From Nitrososphaerota archaeon (GTDB taxonomy: Archaea; Thermoproteota; Nitrososphaeria; Nitrososphaerales; Gagatemarchaeaceae): a stretch of DNA of 9,406 bases. The notes under the pieces were generated by a model. That model was not told the DNA's origin, made no database searches, and was given only the letters and a program-made list of their open reading frames with translations. This document shows positions 1 to 5,495 of the stretch, piece by piece; within the stretch, counting starts at the first letter, position 1, and each line of letters begins with the position of its first letter. Location of the stretch: the NCBI GenBank assembly GCA_003135575.1, contig PLCG01000041.1:21329-30734 (forward strand), in the 5' to 3' direction. The position numbers were made by a program, and so were the translations under genes.

Positions 1-489
1 GACGGCCGCGGTCGCGGGCTGCCACTTTGCGTGCTCCTTGCCTCTTCCGAGCCTCGCGTAGGCCTCGAGCTTCACGGACTGGCCGACTGCGAGCTTGACT
101 ATCGGGATGTTGGGGCTGATGGGGGAGATGTCCCTGTCCTCGGAGACGAGGTCGCCTGAGACGACCGTGCGCATCTTGTCCTTCGCGGTCGCGTCGAGCA
201 CGAGGAGCACCCTGCACTTTTGGCAACCGAGGGGGCTGCCGCAGTCGCACTTCTCGGGGAGCACGTACCTCTCGAGGTCTGTCCTGATCGGGATCATGCC
301 CAGCCTGTGGGCGAGGATCTCGTCGTAGAGCACCGAGGAGTTCTCGAGTATCACGATGTCGTCTATCGCCATCGAGGGCACCTCGGAGATGCTGAAGCGC
401 CTCACGGCATTAGCGTAGCTACGGTCGACCCCCTCCAGTTGCAGGGAGATCGTGTCCTCAGTCTCTGAGAGGACCTTTACCTTTGGCAT
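1..489 (-). CDS. rpoD: DNA-directed RNA polymerase subunit D (Rpo3), 5' part of gene
   Basis: Archaeal counterpart of Rpb3/alpha; with subunit L it forms the platform on which the polymerase core assembles. ATG at 489 reads 163 codons to the window edge, so the C-terminal end is missing. Family hallmarks are visible: YANAVRR near residues 25-31, SMAIDDIVILENSS at 39-52, AHRLGMIPIRT at 60-70, and GRGKEHAKWQPA close to the edge. Residues 81-92 hold four cysteines (C81, C83, C89, C92), matching the zinc-loop position of Rpb3. Whether the second Fe-S-type cysteine cluster known in some archaeal RpoD proteins is present cannot be seen, because that part lies outside. The gene follows rps11 on the same strand, the usual archaeal order, but a 121-bp gap with a TATA-like box suggests it may also have its own promoter. 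Confidence 0.96.
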   Translation of the reverse strand, partial: MPKVKVLSETEDTISLQLEGVDRSYANAVRRFSISEVPSMAIDDIVILENSSVLYDEILAHRLGMIPIRTDLERYVLPEKCDCGSPLGCQKCRVLLVLDATAKDKMRTVVSGDLVSEDRDISPISPNIPIVKLAVGQSVKLEAYARLGRGKEHAKWQPATAAV

Positions 490-545
490 TACCAAACTTG
501 GATATCACTCACCGTGGGAAACAGGGAATTCTCGATGCCTTGTGT

Positions 546-558
546 GGGGTTTAAAAGC
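546..558 (-). promoter_or_regulatory. Candidate TATA box for rpoD
   Basis: On the minus strand the sequence GCTTTTAAACCCC contains a good archaeal TATA element (CTTTTAAA, plus-strand 548-555). A start about 26 bp downstream would fall near 525, giving a leader of about 36 nt before the ATG at 489. It lies in the 121-bp gap between rps11 and rpoD, which is wide for this otherwise tight cluster. TTTAAA is symmetric, so direction is inferred only from the gene arrangement. Confidence 0.45.
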
Positions 559-610
559 GTTAGTTTGTTTTTTCGCCGCATCCTTCGGGGGGCAATTCGG
601 CTTTGGGTCG

Positions 611-1132
611 TTACGCTCTGCGGCCCCTTCTTCCGCCCTTCTTCCTCGTGGTGTCGTGAGGAATAGGGGTCGCGTCCTCTATCCGTCCTATCCTGAACCC
701 TGACCTTGCGATGGCCCTGATCGCTGCCTGGGCTCCAGGGCCTGGGGTCCTCGGGCCTGTGCCTCCCACCGCCCTCACCTTGATGTGGACTGCTGTGATG
801 CCCTTCCCCTTTGCGACGTCGGAGGCGGCCGATGCTGAGCGCATGGCAGCGTAGGGGGAGGCCTCGAACCTGTCGGCCTTCACGTGCCTGCCGCCCGACG
901 AGAACGATATCGTCTCGGCGCCGGTCAGGTCGGTTATGTGGACTATCGTGTTGTTGTAGCTGCTGTAGATGTGGACGACGGCCCACTTCTCCTTCAGGGA
1001 CTCGTCCTCGTCGAGGGACGGCGTTATCTGCCCGGTGGTGACGGCTGGTGCGCCCCCCTGCTCCTCTTCGACCTCGGTGCCATCCATGGCCTCCTCGACT
1101 TCCTCTTCGGCTTTGGGTGGGGGGGTGGACAT
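611..1132 (-). CDS. rps11: 30S ribosomal protein S11 (uS11)
   Basis: Small-subunit platform protein that contacts 16S rRNA near the mRNA exit/E-site region. It is 173 residues long. The conserved core starts at about residue 46 (WAVVHIYSSYNNTIVHITD) and includes SGGRHVKADR at 79-88, KVRAVGGTGPRTPGPGAQAA at 118-137 and the C-terminal GRIEDATPIPHD plus a basic KKGGRRGRR tail. Residues 1-45 are an acidic, Pro/Glu-rich extension absent from bacterial S11. The ATG at 1132 is supported by a strong Shine-Dalgarno match (GTGATC, minus strand, 1139-1144), complementary to the 3' end of archaeal 16S rRNA, 6 nt upstream. It lies 16 bp after rps4 on the same strand, so co-transcription is likely. Confidence 0.98.
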   Translation of the reverse strand: MSTPPPKAEEEVEEAMDGTEVEEEQGGAPAVTTGQITPSLDEDESLKEKWAVVHIYSSYNNTIVHITDLTGAETISFSSGGRHVKADRFEASPYAAMRSASAASDVAKGKGITAVHIKVRAVGGTGPRTPGPGAQAAIRAIARSGFRIGRIEDATPIPHDTTRKKGGRRGRRA

Positions 1133-1138
1133 TCTCTA

Positions 1139-1144
1139 GATCAC
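1139..1144 (-). promoter_or_regulatory. Shine-Dalgarno site of rps11
   Basis: The minus strand reads GTGATC, then six bases, then the ATG of rps11. GTGATC is complementary to the GAUCACC found at the 3' end of archaeal 16S rRNA. It is the clearest ribosome binding site in the window and fixes the rps11 start, which implies translation from an internal position in a polycistronic message. Confidence 0.7.
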
Positions 1145-1148
1145 TATC

Positions 1149-1724
1149 TTACGCGGCTGCCGGGGCGACGGGCTGCTCGGTCGCTGGTGCCTGGGGCGCT
1201 GTGGGGGCGGCCGCGGCTGGCGCTGCTGGTGCTGCTGGCTTTGGCGTCCCTATCCCGCCGGTGACCTGCAACGTGCCCTCCTCGGAGGCGGTTACGTGAT
1301 AGCCGGGGATGTCGATGATACGCTTGCCTATCTTGATGTGGCCGTGGACGATGAGCTGCCTTGCCTGGAGAGGCGAGACCGCTGCGCCTTTCTTGTAGAT
1401 GAGGGTCTGCAGCCTCCTTCCGAGCAGGTCCTCCACGCTGAGGTTCAATACGTCGTCGAGAATCACGCCCTCGCTGACGAGGCCTCTCCTGAGGAGGCTG
1501 TCGAGCAGCTTCTTGCCGTCCTTCGCCCGGACCTCCGCGGTGGCCGCTAGCAGGTGCCTCGCCTGCTTCCTGATGTTGCTAAGCTCTCCCTGGGTCTTCC
1601 ACAGCTCCCTCTTGTTCCTGAGGCCGTAGGTGCCGACGAGATACAGCTCCTGCGCGAGCTGCTCGCTTCGCCACGGGTTCTTAGGCCGCGAGAAGGACTT
1701 TCTTGGTTTCTTAGGATCGCCCAT
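1149..1724 (-). CDS. rps4: 30S ribosomal protein S4 (uS4)
   Basis: Primary 16S rRNA-binding protein of the small-subunit body. It is 191 residues. The archaeal N-terminus MGDPKKPRKSFSRPKNPW (residues 1-18) is followed by ELYLVGTYGLRNKRELWK (26-43). The S4 RNA-binding domain occupies roughly 103-147 (RRLQTLIYKKGAAVSPLQAR, then QLIVHGHIKIGKRIIDIPGY). Residues 159-191 form an unusual low-complexity tail made almost only of Ala, Pro, Thr and Gln, a feature of this copy rather than of the S4 fold. The gene starts at ATG 1724, 15 bp after the rps13 stop, and ends 16 bp before rps11. No strong Shine-Dalgarno is seen, so translational coupling to rps13 is possible. Confidence 0.98.
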   Translation of the reverse strand: MGDPKKPRKSFSRPKNPWRSEQLAQELYLVGTYGLRNKRELWKTQGELSNIRKQARHLLAATAEVRAKDGKKLLDSLLRRGLVSEGVILDDVLNLSVEDLLGRRLQTLIYKKGAAVSPLQARQLIVHGHIKIGKRIIDIPGYHVTASEEGTLQVTGGIGTPKPAAPAAPAAAAPTAPQAPATEQPVAPAAA

Positions 1725-1739
1725 GGCTCTTCGCTTTTC

Positions 1740-2243
1740 CTACTTCTTCTCGTCGGCGGTCTTGGCAGCCTGCGCGGCCTGCTGGAGGGTGGCCTTCCTT
1801 ACGCCGACGGTCTTGCCCTTCCTGCCTGTGGTGCGCGTGCGCTGTCCCCTGACCTTGAGCCCGAGCGAGTGCCTGACGCCCCTCCAGCTCTGGATGTTCC
1901 TCTCCCTGTCGAGGTCGCCCTTCAGCGCGATGTCAAGGTCGGAGCCCACTAGCTGCTTCGTCTCGCCAGACTCTGGGTCGCGCTTCCTGTTGAATGCCCA
2001 CTGCGGGACGTTGAGCGAGGACGTGTCCGCGAGCACCCTCTCGATGTCCTTGACTTGGGCCTCTGATAACTGTCCAAACCTCATCTTGGGGTCGATCCCT
2101 GCGCCGTTCACGATCGCCTGCGCAAAGTTGTAGCCGACGCCCTTCAGGTCCGCTAGGGCCGCCACTGCCTTCTTTCTCCCGTCCAGGTCCTTTCCCTTCA
2201 TCCTGACTAGGTACCTGAACTCAGACGCCTGGGAACCCGACAA
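1740..2243 (-). CDS. rps13: 30S ribosomal protein S13 (uS13)
   Basis: Head protein of the small subunit that contacts the P-site tRNA and the 50S subunit. It is 167 residues. The N-terminal EFRYLVRMKGKDLDG (8-22), the helix-two-turn-helix region with LKGVGYNFAQAI (33-44), QWAFNRKRDPESG (81-93) and the signature RGVRHSLGLKVRGQRTRTTG (121-140) match archaeal uS13. The tail (150-167) is Ala/Gln/Lys-rich. The start is TTG at 2243: no ATG or GTG lies upstream in frame before a TAG stop, and the next ATG (2201) would cut off the conserved FRYLVR segment. It is the first gene of the ribosomal cluster, with a TATA-like box 35-45 bp upstream. Confidence 0.97.
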   Translation of the reverse strand: MSGSQASEFRYLVRMKGKDLDGRKKAVAALADLKGVGYNFAQAIVNGAGIDPKMRFGQLSEAQVKDIERVLADTSSLNVPQWAFNRKRDPESGETKQLVGSDLDIALKGDLDRERNIQSWRGVRHSLGLKVRGQRTRTTGRKGKTVGVRKATLQQAAQAAKTADEKK

Positions 2244-2277
2244 ATCTTCTACTCTTCTTTTCAGCCCCTAGGCATCA

Positions 2278-2287
2278 CATTATAAGA
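2278..2287 (-). promoter_or_regulatory. Candidate promoter of the rps13-rps4-rps11 cluster
   Basis: The minus strand reads TCTTATAATG, a good archaeal TATA element. A transcription start about 26 bp downstream would be near 2256, leaving roughly a dozen bases before the TTG start of rps13 at 2243. It sits in the short 55-bp gap after the small membrane protein gene, so the ribosomal cluster probably has its own promoter rather than depending on the upstream regulator gene. Confidence 0.5.
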
Positions 2288-2298
2288 TTTTGTGCTCA

Positions 2299-2547
2299 TC
2301 AAGGCGTCTGTGAGGAGGAAACGGGTGGGCTACCCCATGCCCATATGATGATTGCACCAAGAGCGCAGCATACGGCTGAGATGATGAGTAAAATGACCAC
2401 GGGGACTGTTGAGCATATTCCGGGCCCGCAATACGCTGGGCCAAATACGGGGGCTACAAACAGAGCGTAGACGAGGAGCGCAATCCCGAGCGAGATAAAG
2501 ACCGACATCAGACGTCGGCGAAAAGATTTTGGTGACTCGCGCCGCAT
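2299..2547 (-). CDS. Small two-helix membrane protein, function unknown
   Basis: This 82-residue protein is not recognised. Starting at ATG 2547, a basic N-terminus (MRRESPKSFRRR, residues 1-12) precedes a hydrophobic helix at about 13-33, a short loop with CGPGIC (C40 and C45), a second hydrophobic helix at about 47-71 that includes an adjacent Cys pair (C60-C61), and a short polar tail. The positive-inside rule puts both ends in the cytoplasm and the CxxxxC loop outside, where the cysteines could form a disulfide. The start lies 7 bp after the stop of the winged-helix gene, so the two are probably co-transcribed and functionally linked. A longer reading from 2661 would overlap that gene and add an unlikely Arg/Ser-rich stretch. 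The region looks less GC-rich than its neighbours. The start could also be ATG 2508. Confidence 0.65.
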   Translation of the reverse strand: MRRESPKSFRRRLMSVFISLGIALLVYALFVAPVFGPAYCGPGICSTVPVVILLIISAVCCALGAIIIWAWGSPPVSSSQTP

Positions 2548-2554
2548 AGACGCA

Positions 2555-3514
2555 TCAGCTGGCCTTGAGAATCTCGACGCTATCGACCTTCCCGTCGCCA
2601 TCCATGTCGAGGCCGTGGAGCACGACCGCAAAATCGCCCGCACCCTCCCTGTAGCCCGCAAGGACCTGGTCGGCCATGTTGGTCAGGCCTATGACCGCCG
2701 CCTTGGTCGCGGCTCCGGAGAGCCCGGCGAGCACGACGCAGACCTTCGAGGGGTCCCATGGGTTGCTGATCTTCGTGAGGACCGAGTCGAACTCCGAGAG
2801 GTACTTCCTCCCAGAGGCGTCGACTATCGCCCCGAAGAAGCCTTCTTCGGAGAAGCGGATGGGCATGTGCTTGTTGAGCTCCGCGGATATCACGTTGGTA
2901 CGGGGCCCGCCCACCACGAGGAGGTTGGATGCCTGGAGCTTCTCGGCCTTCAGGTCCACGTCAAGCTTCACTGGGAACGTGCGCGGGAGTGCGACGAACT
3001 GGCCTAGAGCAAAGCCGAGCTGGATCGCATAGTGCCCGTCCCTGCCCTGGGTGCGGTTAGGACCGTGGGCCTCTGGGGAGCCCACGACGATCCACCCATC
3101 GAGCTGGCCGTCTTCGGTGATGAACTCCCTCAGGAACCTCCCGAGCTTGACAGACCGCGAGAGGCTGGCGGGAAGCCCGAACTCCTCACCCTTTACCTCG
3201 AACTCGACGGCGTACCCGTCGGATGCGAGAGCATAGAGCTGGGCTTTGCCTCCCCTCACGGTCTTCTGGGAGACGCGGGTGACTAGGCCGGCCTCCTCGA
3301 GCTTCTTCATGTGGTAATAGATGGCCTGGTGGTAGAGCTTCAGCTCGCGCGCGATCATGGAGGGATAGTTCGGCCCCTTTACCAGGAGGCGCAGAATCTT
3401 ATGGCCGAGCCCTGATGCGGCGGGGAAGAACCCAGAAGGGTCGGTGTCTGCGAGCACCCTCTTCGCCCTACCCTCGCGTTGATGGGGGTCGAGAAGGACC
3501 TTCTCCTTCCTCAT
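2555..3514 (-). CDS. Winged-helix DNA-binding protein with S-layer-like region and C-terminal EF-hand loop
   Basis: This 319-residue protein is probably a transcription regulator. Residues about 34-98 form an ArsR-like winged helix: GHKILRLLVKGPNYPSMIAR, then a recognition-helix region QAIYYHMKKLEEAGLVTR and a basic wing (KTVRGGKAQLYAL). Residues about 115-300 are a mixed alpha/beta region with DGWIVVGSPEAHGP (139-152), NLLVVGGPRTN (197-207) and VVLAGLSGAATKAAVIGL (260-277). These recall glycine-rich motifs of archaeal S-layer proteins, a resemblance noted from memory and not searched. Residues 303-314 (DMDGDGKVDSVE) fit a canonical EF-hand loop, with Asp at 1, 3, 5 and 9, Gly at 6 and Glu at 12, five residues from the C-terminus. 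No signal peptide or membrane helix is seen, so it should be cytoplasmic. ATG 3514 is preferred over the upstream ATG 3610 because a TATA box sits about 26 bp before it. It is divergent from glmS and followed by a small membrane protein. Confidence 0.85.
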   Translation of the reverse strand: MRKEKVLLDPHQREGRAKRVLADTDPSGFFPAASGLGHKILRLLVKGPNYPSMIARELKLYHQAIYYHMKKLEEAGLVTRVSQKTVRGGKAQLYALASDGYAVEFEVKGEEFGLPASLSRSVKLGRFLREFITEDGQLDGWIVVGSPEAHGPNRTQGRDGHYAIQLGFALGQFVALPRTFPVKLDVDLKAEKLQASNLLVVGGPRTNVISAELNKHMPIRFSEEGFFGAIVDASGRKYLSEFDSVLTKISNPWDPSKVCVVLAGLSGAATKAAVIGLTNMADQVLAGYREGAGDFAVVLHGLDMDGDGKVDSVEILKAS

Positions 3515-3537
3515 GGCCTGTCGCGCGCCCCCACCAC

Positions 3538-3546
3538 TATTAAAGA
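3538..3546 (-). promoter_or_regulatory. Candidate TATA box of the winged-helix gene (leaderless)
   Basis: The minus strand reads CTTTAATAG, centred near 3542. A start 26 bp downstream falls at about 3516, two bases from the ATG at 3514, so the message is probably leaderless. This placement supports the shorter 319-residue reading of the regulator. Confidence 0.5.
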
Positions 3547-3569
3547 AATGTGCATGGTGGGTCCCGCCG

Positions 3570-3624
3570 TCCCGGACCGCGGATTGAAGCATGCAAAACC
3601 AATTTTGCATACCGGTGTCCGGGA
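3570..3624. repeat. Nested inverted repeat between regulator gene and glmS
   Basis: The outer arms TCCCGGAC (3570-3577) and GTCCGGGA (3617-3624) are perfect reverse complements. Inside them lies a second perfect dyad, ATGCAAAA-CCAA-TTTTGCAT (3591-3610). The two dyads are nearly concentric (centres about 3597 and 3600.5). The whole element lies upstream of both divergent TATA boxes, so it would not be transcribed from either and is better read as a protein-binding site (operator) than as an RNA hairpin. The inner AT-rich dyad stands out in this GC-rich DNA. A winged-helix dimer is a natural candidate ligand, but this is inference. Confidence 0.6.
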
Positions 3625-3631
3625 GTCGGTG

Positions 3632-3643
3632 CTGCTTATTACG
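3632..3643 (+). promoter_or_regulatory. Candidate TATA box of glmS
   Basis: CTGCTTATTACG contains a TATA-like element centred near 3637. A start about 26 bp downstream would be near 3663, leaving roughly 10 nt before the ATG at 3674. It is weaker than the other boxes in this window. The TTTAA at 3663-3667 is too close to the ATG to serve. Confidence 0.35.
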
Positions 3644-3673
3644 AGTCGGCGGCCCGCGAGACTTTAACAGGAC

Positions 3674-5458
3674 ATGTGCGGAATAATAGCAGCGGTCTCC
3701 TCAGAGGAGGAGGTCGCGCCGATCCTTATGGAGGGCCTCAAGCGGGAAGAGTACCGAGGGTACGACTCTGCCGGAGTGGCGGTGCTCAACGGGAAGGGCA
3801 CCATCACTGTGAGGAAGGACGTCGGCCGCGTGAAACAGCTGGAGGAGAGGTACGACATCGCGCGGCTTCACGGGAAGGTGGGCATCGCTCACACAAGATG
3901 GGCCACCCATGGAGGAGTCTCTCAGAAGAACGCGCACCCGCAGATGTCTTGCCACGGCGAGGTGGCGATAGTCCACAACGGGATAATCGAGAACTACCTG
4001 GAGCTCAAGAAGGAGCTCAGGGCGGCTGGCCACGCATTTGCTAGCGAGACCGACACAGAGGTCATCCCTCATCTCATCGAGGAGGAGTACGAGACAGAGA
4101 GAGACCCCGTCAAGGCGACGCTCAGCGCAGTGAAGCGGCTGAATGGGCAATACGCGTTCGTCGCACTCTTCAAGGACAGGCCCGACGTCTTGGTGGGGGC
4201 AAGGTTCGACGCCCCCCTGGTAGTGGGAATGGGCGAGAGGACCAAGTTCCTCGCGAGCGACGTTCTGGCTTTCCTTGCGCACACAGACAGAGCGATTTTC
4301 CTCGACAACAAGGAGCTTGTCGAGCTCAGTCCCCGGGGCGTGCGGATCTTCACCATCAGGGGGCGGGAGGTTGCTGCGAAGAGCAGGAAGGAGACACAGC
4401 TCGCGTGGGAGCTCGGGAGCCTCACCAAGGCGAACTACGCGCACTACACGCTGAAGGAGATCCACGAGCAGCCCACCACCATCCAGAGCGCCCTCGCCCA
4501 AGACCCGGCGAAGGTGCGCGCGATCGCAGAGCGGCTGAAGGGGGCGAGGTCGGTGGTGCTCACAGCGGCCGGCTCCTCTTACCACGCGGCGCTTCTCATG
4601 CGGAGCAGGCTCGCAACCGAGGCGAAGATGCGGTGCGAGACGATCCTCTCGGGGGAGTTCGAGCGGGAGCTGCCCTTCATCGGCGAGGACACGGCGGTGG
4701 TCGCTCTGAGCCAGAGCGGCGAGACCGCGGACGTGCTGGAGGCGGTCAAGATGGCGAGGAAGAGCAAGGCTGGCAGCGTCGTCTCCATCGTCAACGCGGC
4801 GGGCTCGTCCCTCGCGAGGCAGAGCGACCAGGTGCTGCTCCTCAACTGCGGACCCGAGGTTGGAGTGGCGGCCACGAAGAGCTTCACTGCCCAGGTGATG
4901 GTCGGGAACCTGATCATCGATGAGATCACCGGGAGGGACACGATGGGAGACCACAAGAAGCTAGGGGCCTTGGTCGAGAGGTCGCTCGAGACGGAGCCTC
5001 TCATGAAGAGGCTCGCCAAGATATACCGCGACCGGCCGGACTTTTACTTCATCGCGAGGGGCGGGAACTACCCGGTCGCGCAGGAGGGCGCGCTCAAGCT
5101 CAAGGAGCTCTCGTACATCCACGCGGAGGGGATGCCTGCGAGCGAGCTTAAGCACGGGACCCTAGCGCTGATCGAGAAGGGGACGCCAGTGGTGGTCATT
5201 GCGCCCGACGGGCCCGGATATGACGACATCATCTCAAACGCGCAGGAGCTCGCTGCGAGGGGCGCGGAGATAATCGGGGTCGCGCAAAGGCCACACCCAG
5301 TCTTCAAACACACCGTCAAGATCCCGGCCTCAAACGGAAGCATCGCCCCGGTGCTCGAGGTCGTGCCTCTCCAGCTCCTCGCATACTCGATGGCGACCGA
5401 GAGGAAGAACGACCCCGACTATCCGAGGAACCTCGCGAAATCAGTGACGGTCAAATGA
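3674..5458 (+). CDS. glmS: Glutamine--fructose-6-phosphate aminotransferase (isomerizing)
   Basis: Converts fructose-6-phosphate and glutamine to glucosamine-6-phosphate and glutamate, the first committed step towards UDP-GlcNAc and surface glycans, in the cytoplasm. It is 594 residues, close to the roughly 600 usual for the family. The N-terminal glutaminase domain (about 1-230) begins MCGI, with Cys2 as nucleophile after Met removal, and shows EYRGYDSAG (26-34), HTRWATHG (73-80), HNGIIENY (101-108) and SETDTEV (124-130). KEIHEQP (261-267) marks the linker. Two SIS sugar-isomerase domains follow (about 285-425 and 450-580), with SQSGETADV (346-354), CGPEVGVAATKSFTAQ (392-407) and ELKHGTLALI (491-500). 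E478, H494 and K589 (NLAKSVTV) correspond to E. coli E488, H504 and K603. The start is fixed by the obligatory MCGI. It is divergent from the winged-helix gene. Confidence 0.98.
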   Translation: MCGIIAAVSSEEEVAPILMEGLKREEYRGYDSAGVAVLNGKGTITVRKDVGRVKQLEERYDIARLHGKVGIAHTRWATHGGVSQKNAHPQMSCHGEVAIVHNGIIENYLELKKELRAAGHAFASETDTEVIPHLIEEEYETERDPVKATLSAVKRLNGQYAFVALFKDRPDVLVGARFDAPLVVGMGERTKFLASDVLAFLAHTDRAIFLDNKELVELSPRGVRIFTIRGREVAAKSRKETQLAWELGSLTKANYAHYTLKEIHEQPTTIQSALAQDPAKVRAIAERLKGARSVVLTAAGSSYHAALLMRSRLATEAKMRCETILSGEFERELPFIGEDTAVVALSQSGETADVLEAVKMARKSKAGSVVSIVNAAGSSLARQSDQVLLLNCGPEVGVAATKSFTAQVMVGNLIIDEITGRDTMGDHKKLGALVERSLETEPLMKRLAKIYRDRPDFYFIARGGNYPVAQEGALKLKELSYIHAEGMPASELKHGTLALIEKGTPVVVIAPDGPGYDDIISNAQELAARGAEIIGVAQRPHPVFKHTVKIPASNGSIAPVLEVVPLQLLAYSMATERKNDPDYPRNLAKSVTVK

Positions 5459-5461
5459 TGA

Positions 5462-5471
5462 GAACTTAAAG
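5462..5471 (+). promoter_or_regulatory. Candidate TATA box of the DHS-like gene (leaderless)
   Basis: GAACTTAAAG lies just after the glmS stop. Its centre (about 5467) is 26 bp from about 5493, next to the GTG start at 5496. The DHS-like gene therefore probably has its own leaderless promoter in the 37-bp gap, whether or not glmS transcripts also read through. Confidence 0.45.
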
Positions 5472-5495
5472 CCCGGTCGATTCGAGAGCCGAGTC

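Noticed and set aside
489..986. 165-residue minus-strand frame overlapping rps11
   Set aside because: It is a frame-shifted shadow of rps11, Arg/His-rich and without family motifs.
2548..2661. Longer start (2661) for the small membrane protein
   Set aside because: It would overlap the end of the regulator gene by over 100 bases with an Arg/Ser-rich out-of-frame shadow; ATG 2547 gives a tidy 7-bp gap.
3515..3610. N-terminal extension of the winged-helix protein to an ATG at 3610 (351 residues)
   Set aside because: The added 32 residues look random, the reading would run through the TATA box and into the palindrome, and the ATG at 3514 is perfectly placed for a leaderless start.
3661..3668. 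ACTTTAAC as the glmS TATA box
   Set aside because: It lies only about 6-13 bp before the ATG, too close for an archaeal TATA box to drive a transcript containing the start codon.
4405..4923. 172-residue plus-strand frame inside glmS
   Set aside because: It is an alternative-frame shadow within an intact, well-conserved glmS.
3701..4954. 417-residue open frame on the minus strand
   Set aside because: It is a shadow of glmS: high GC leaves the antisense frame open. The composition is Arg/Leu/His-rich with no recognisable motif, while the sense frame is an unambiguous GlmS.
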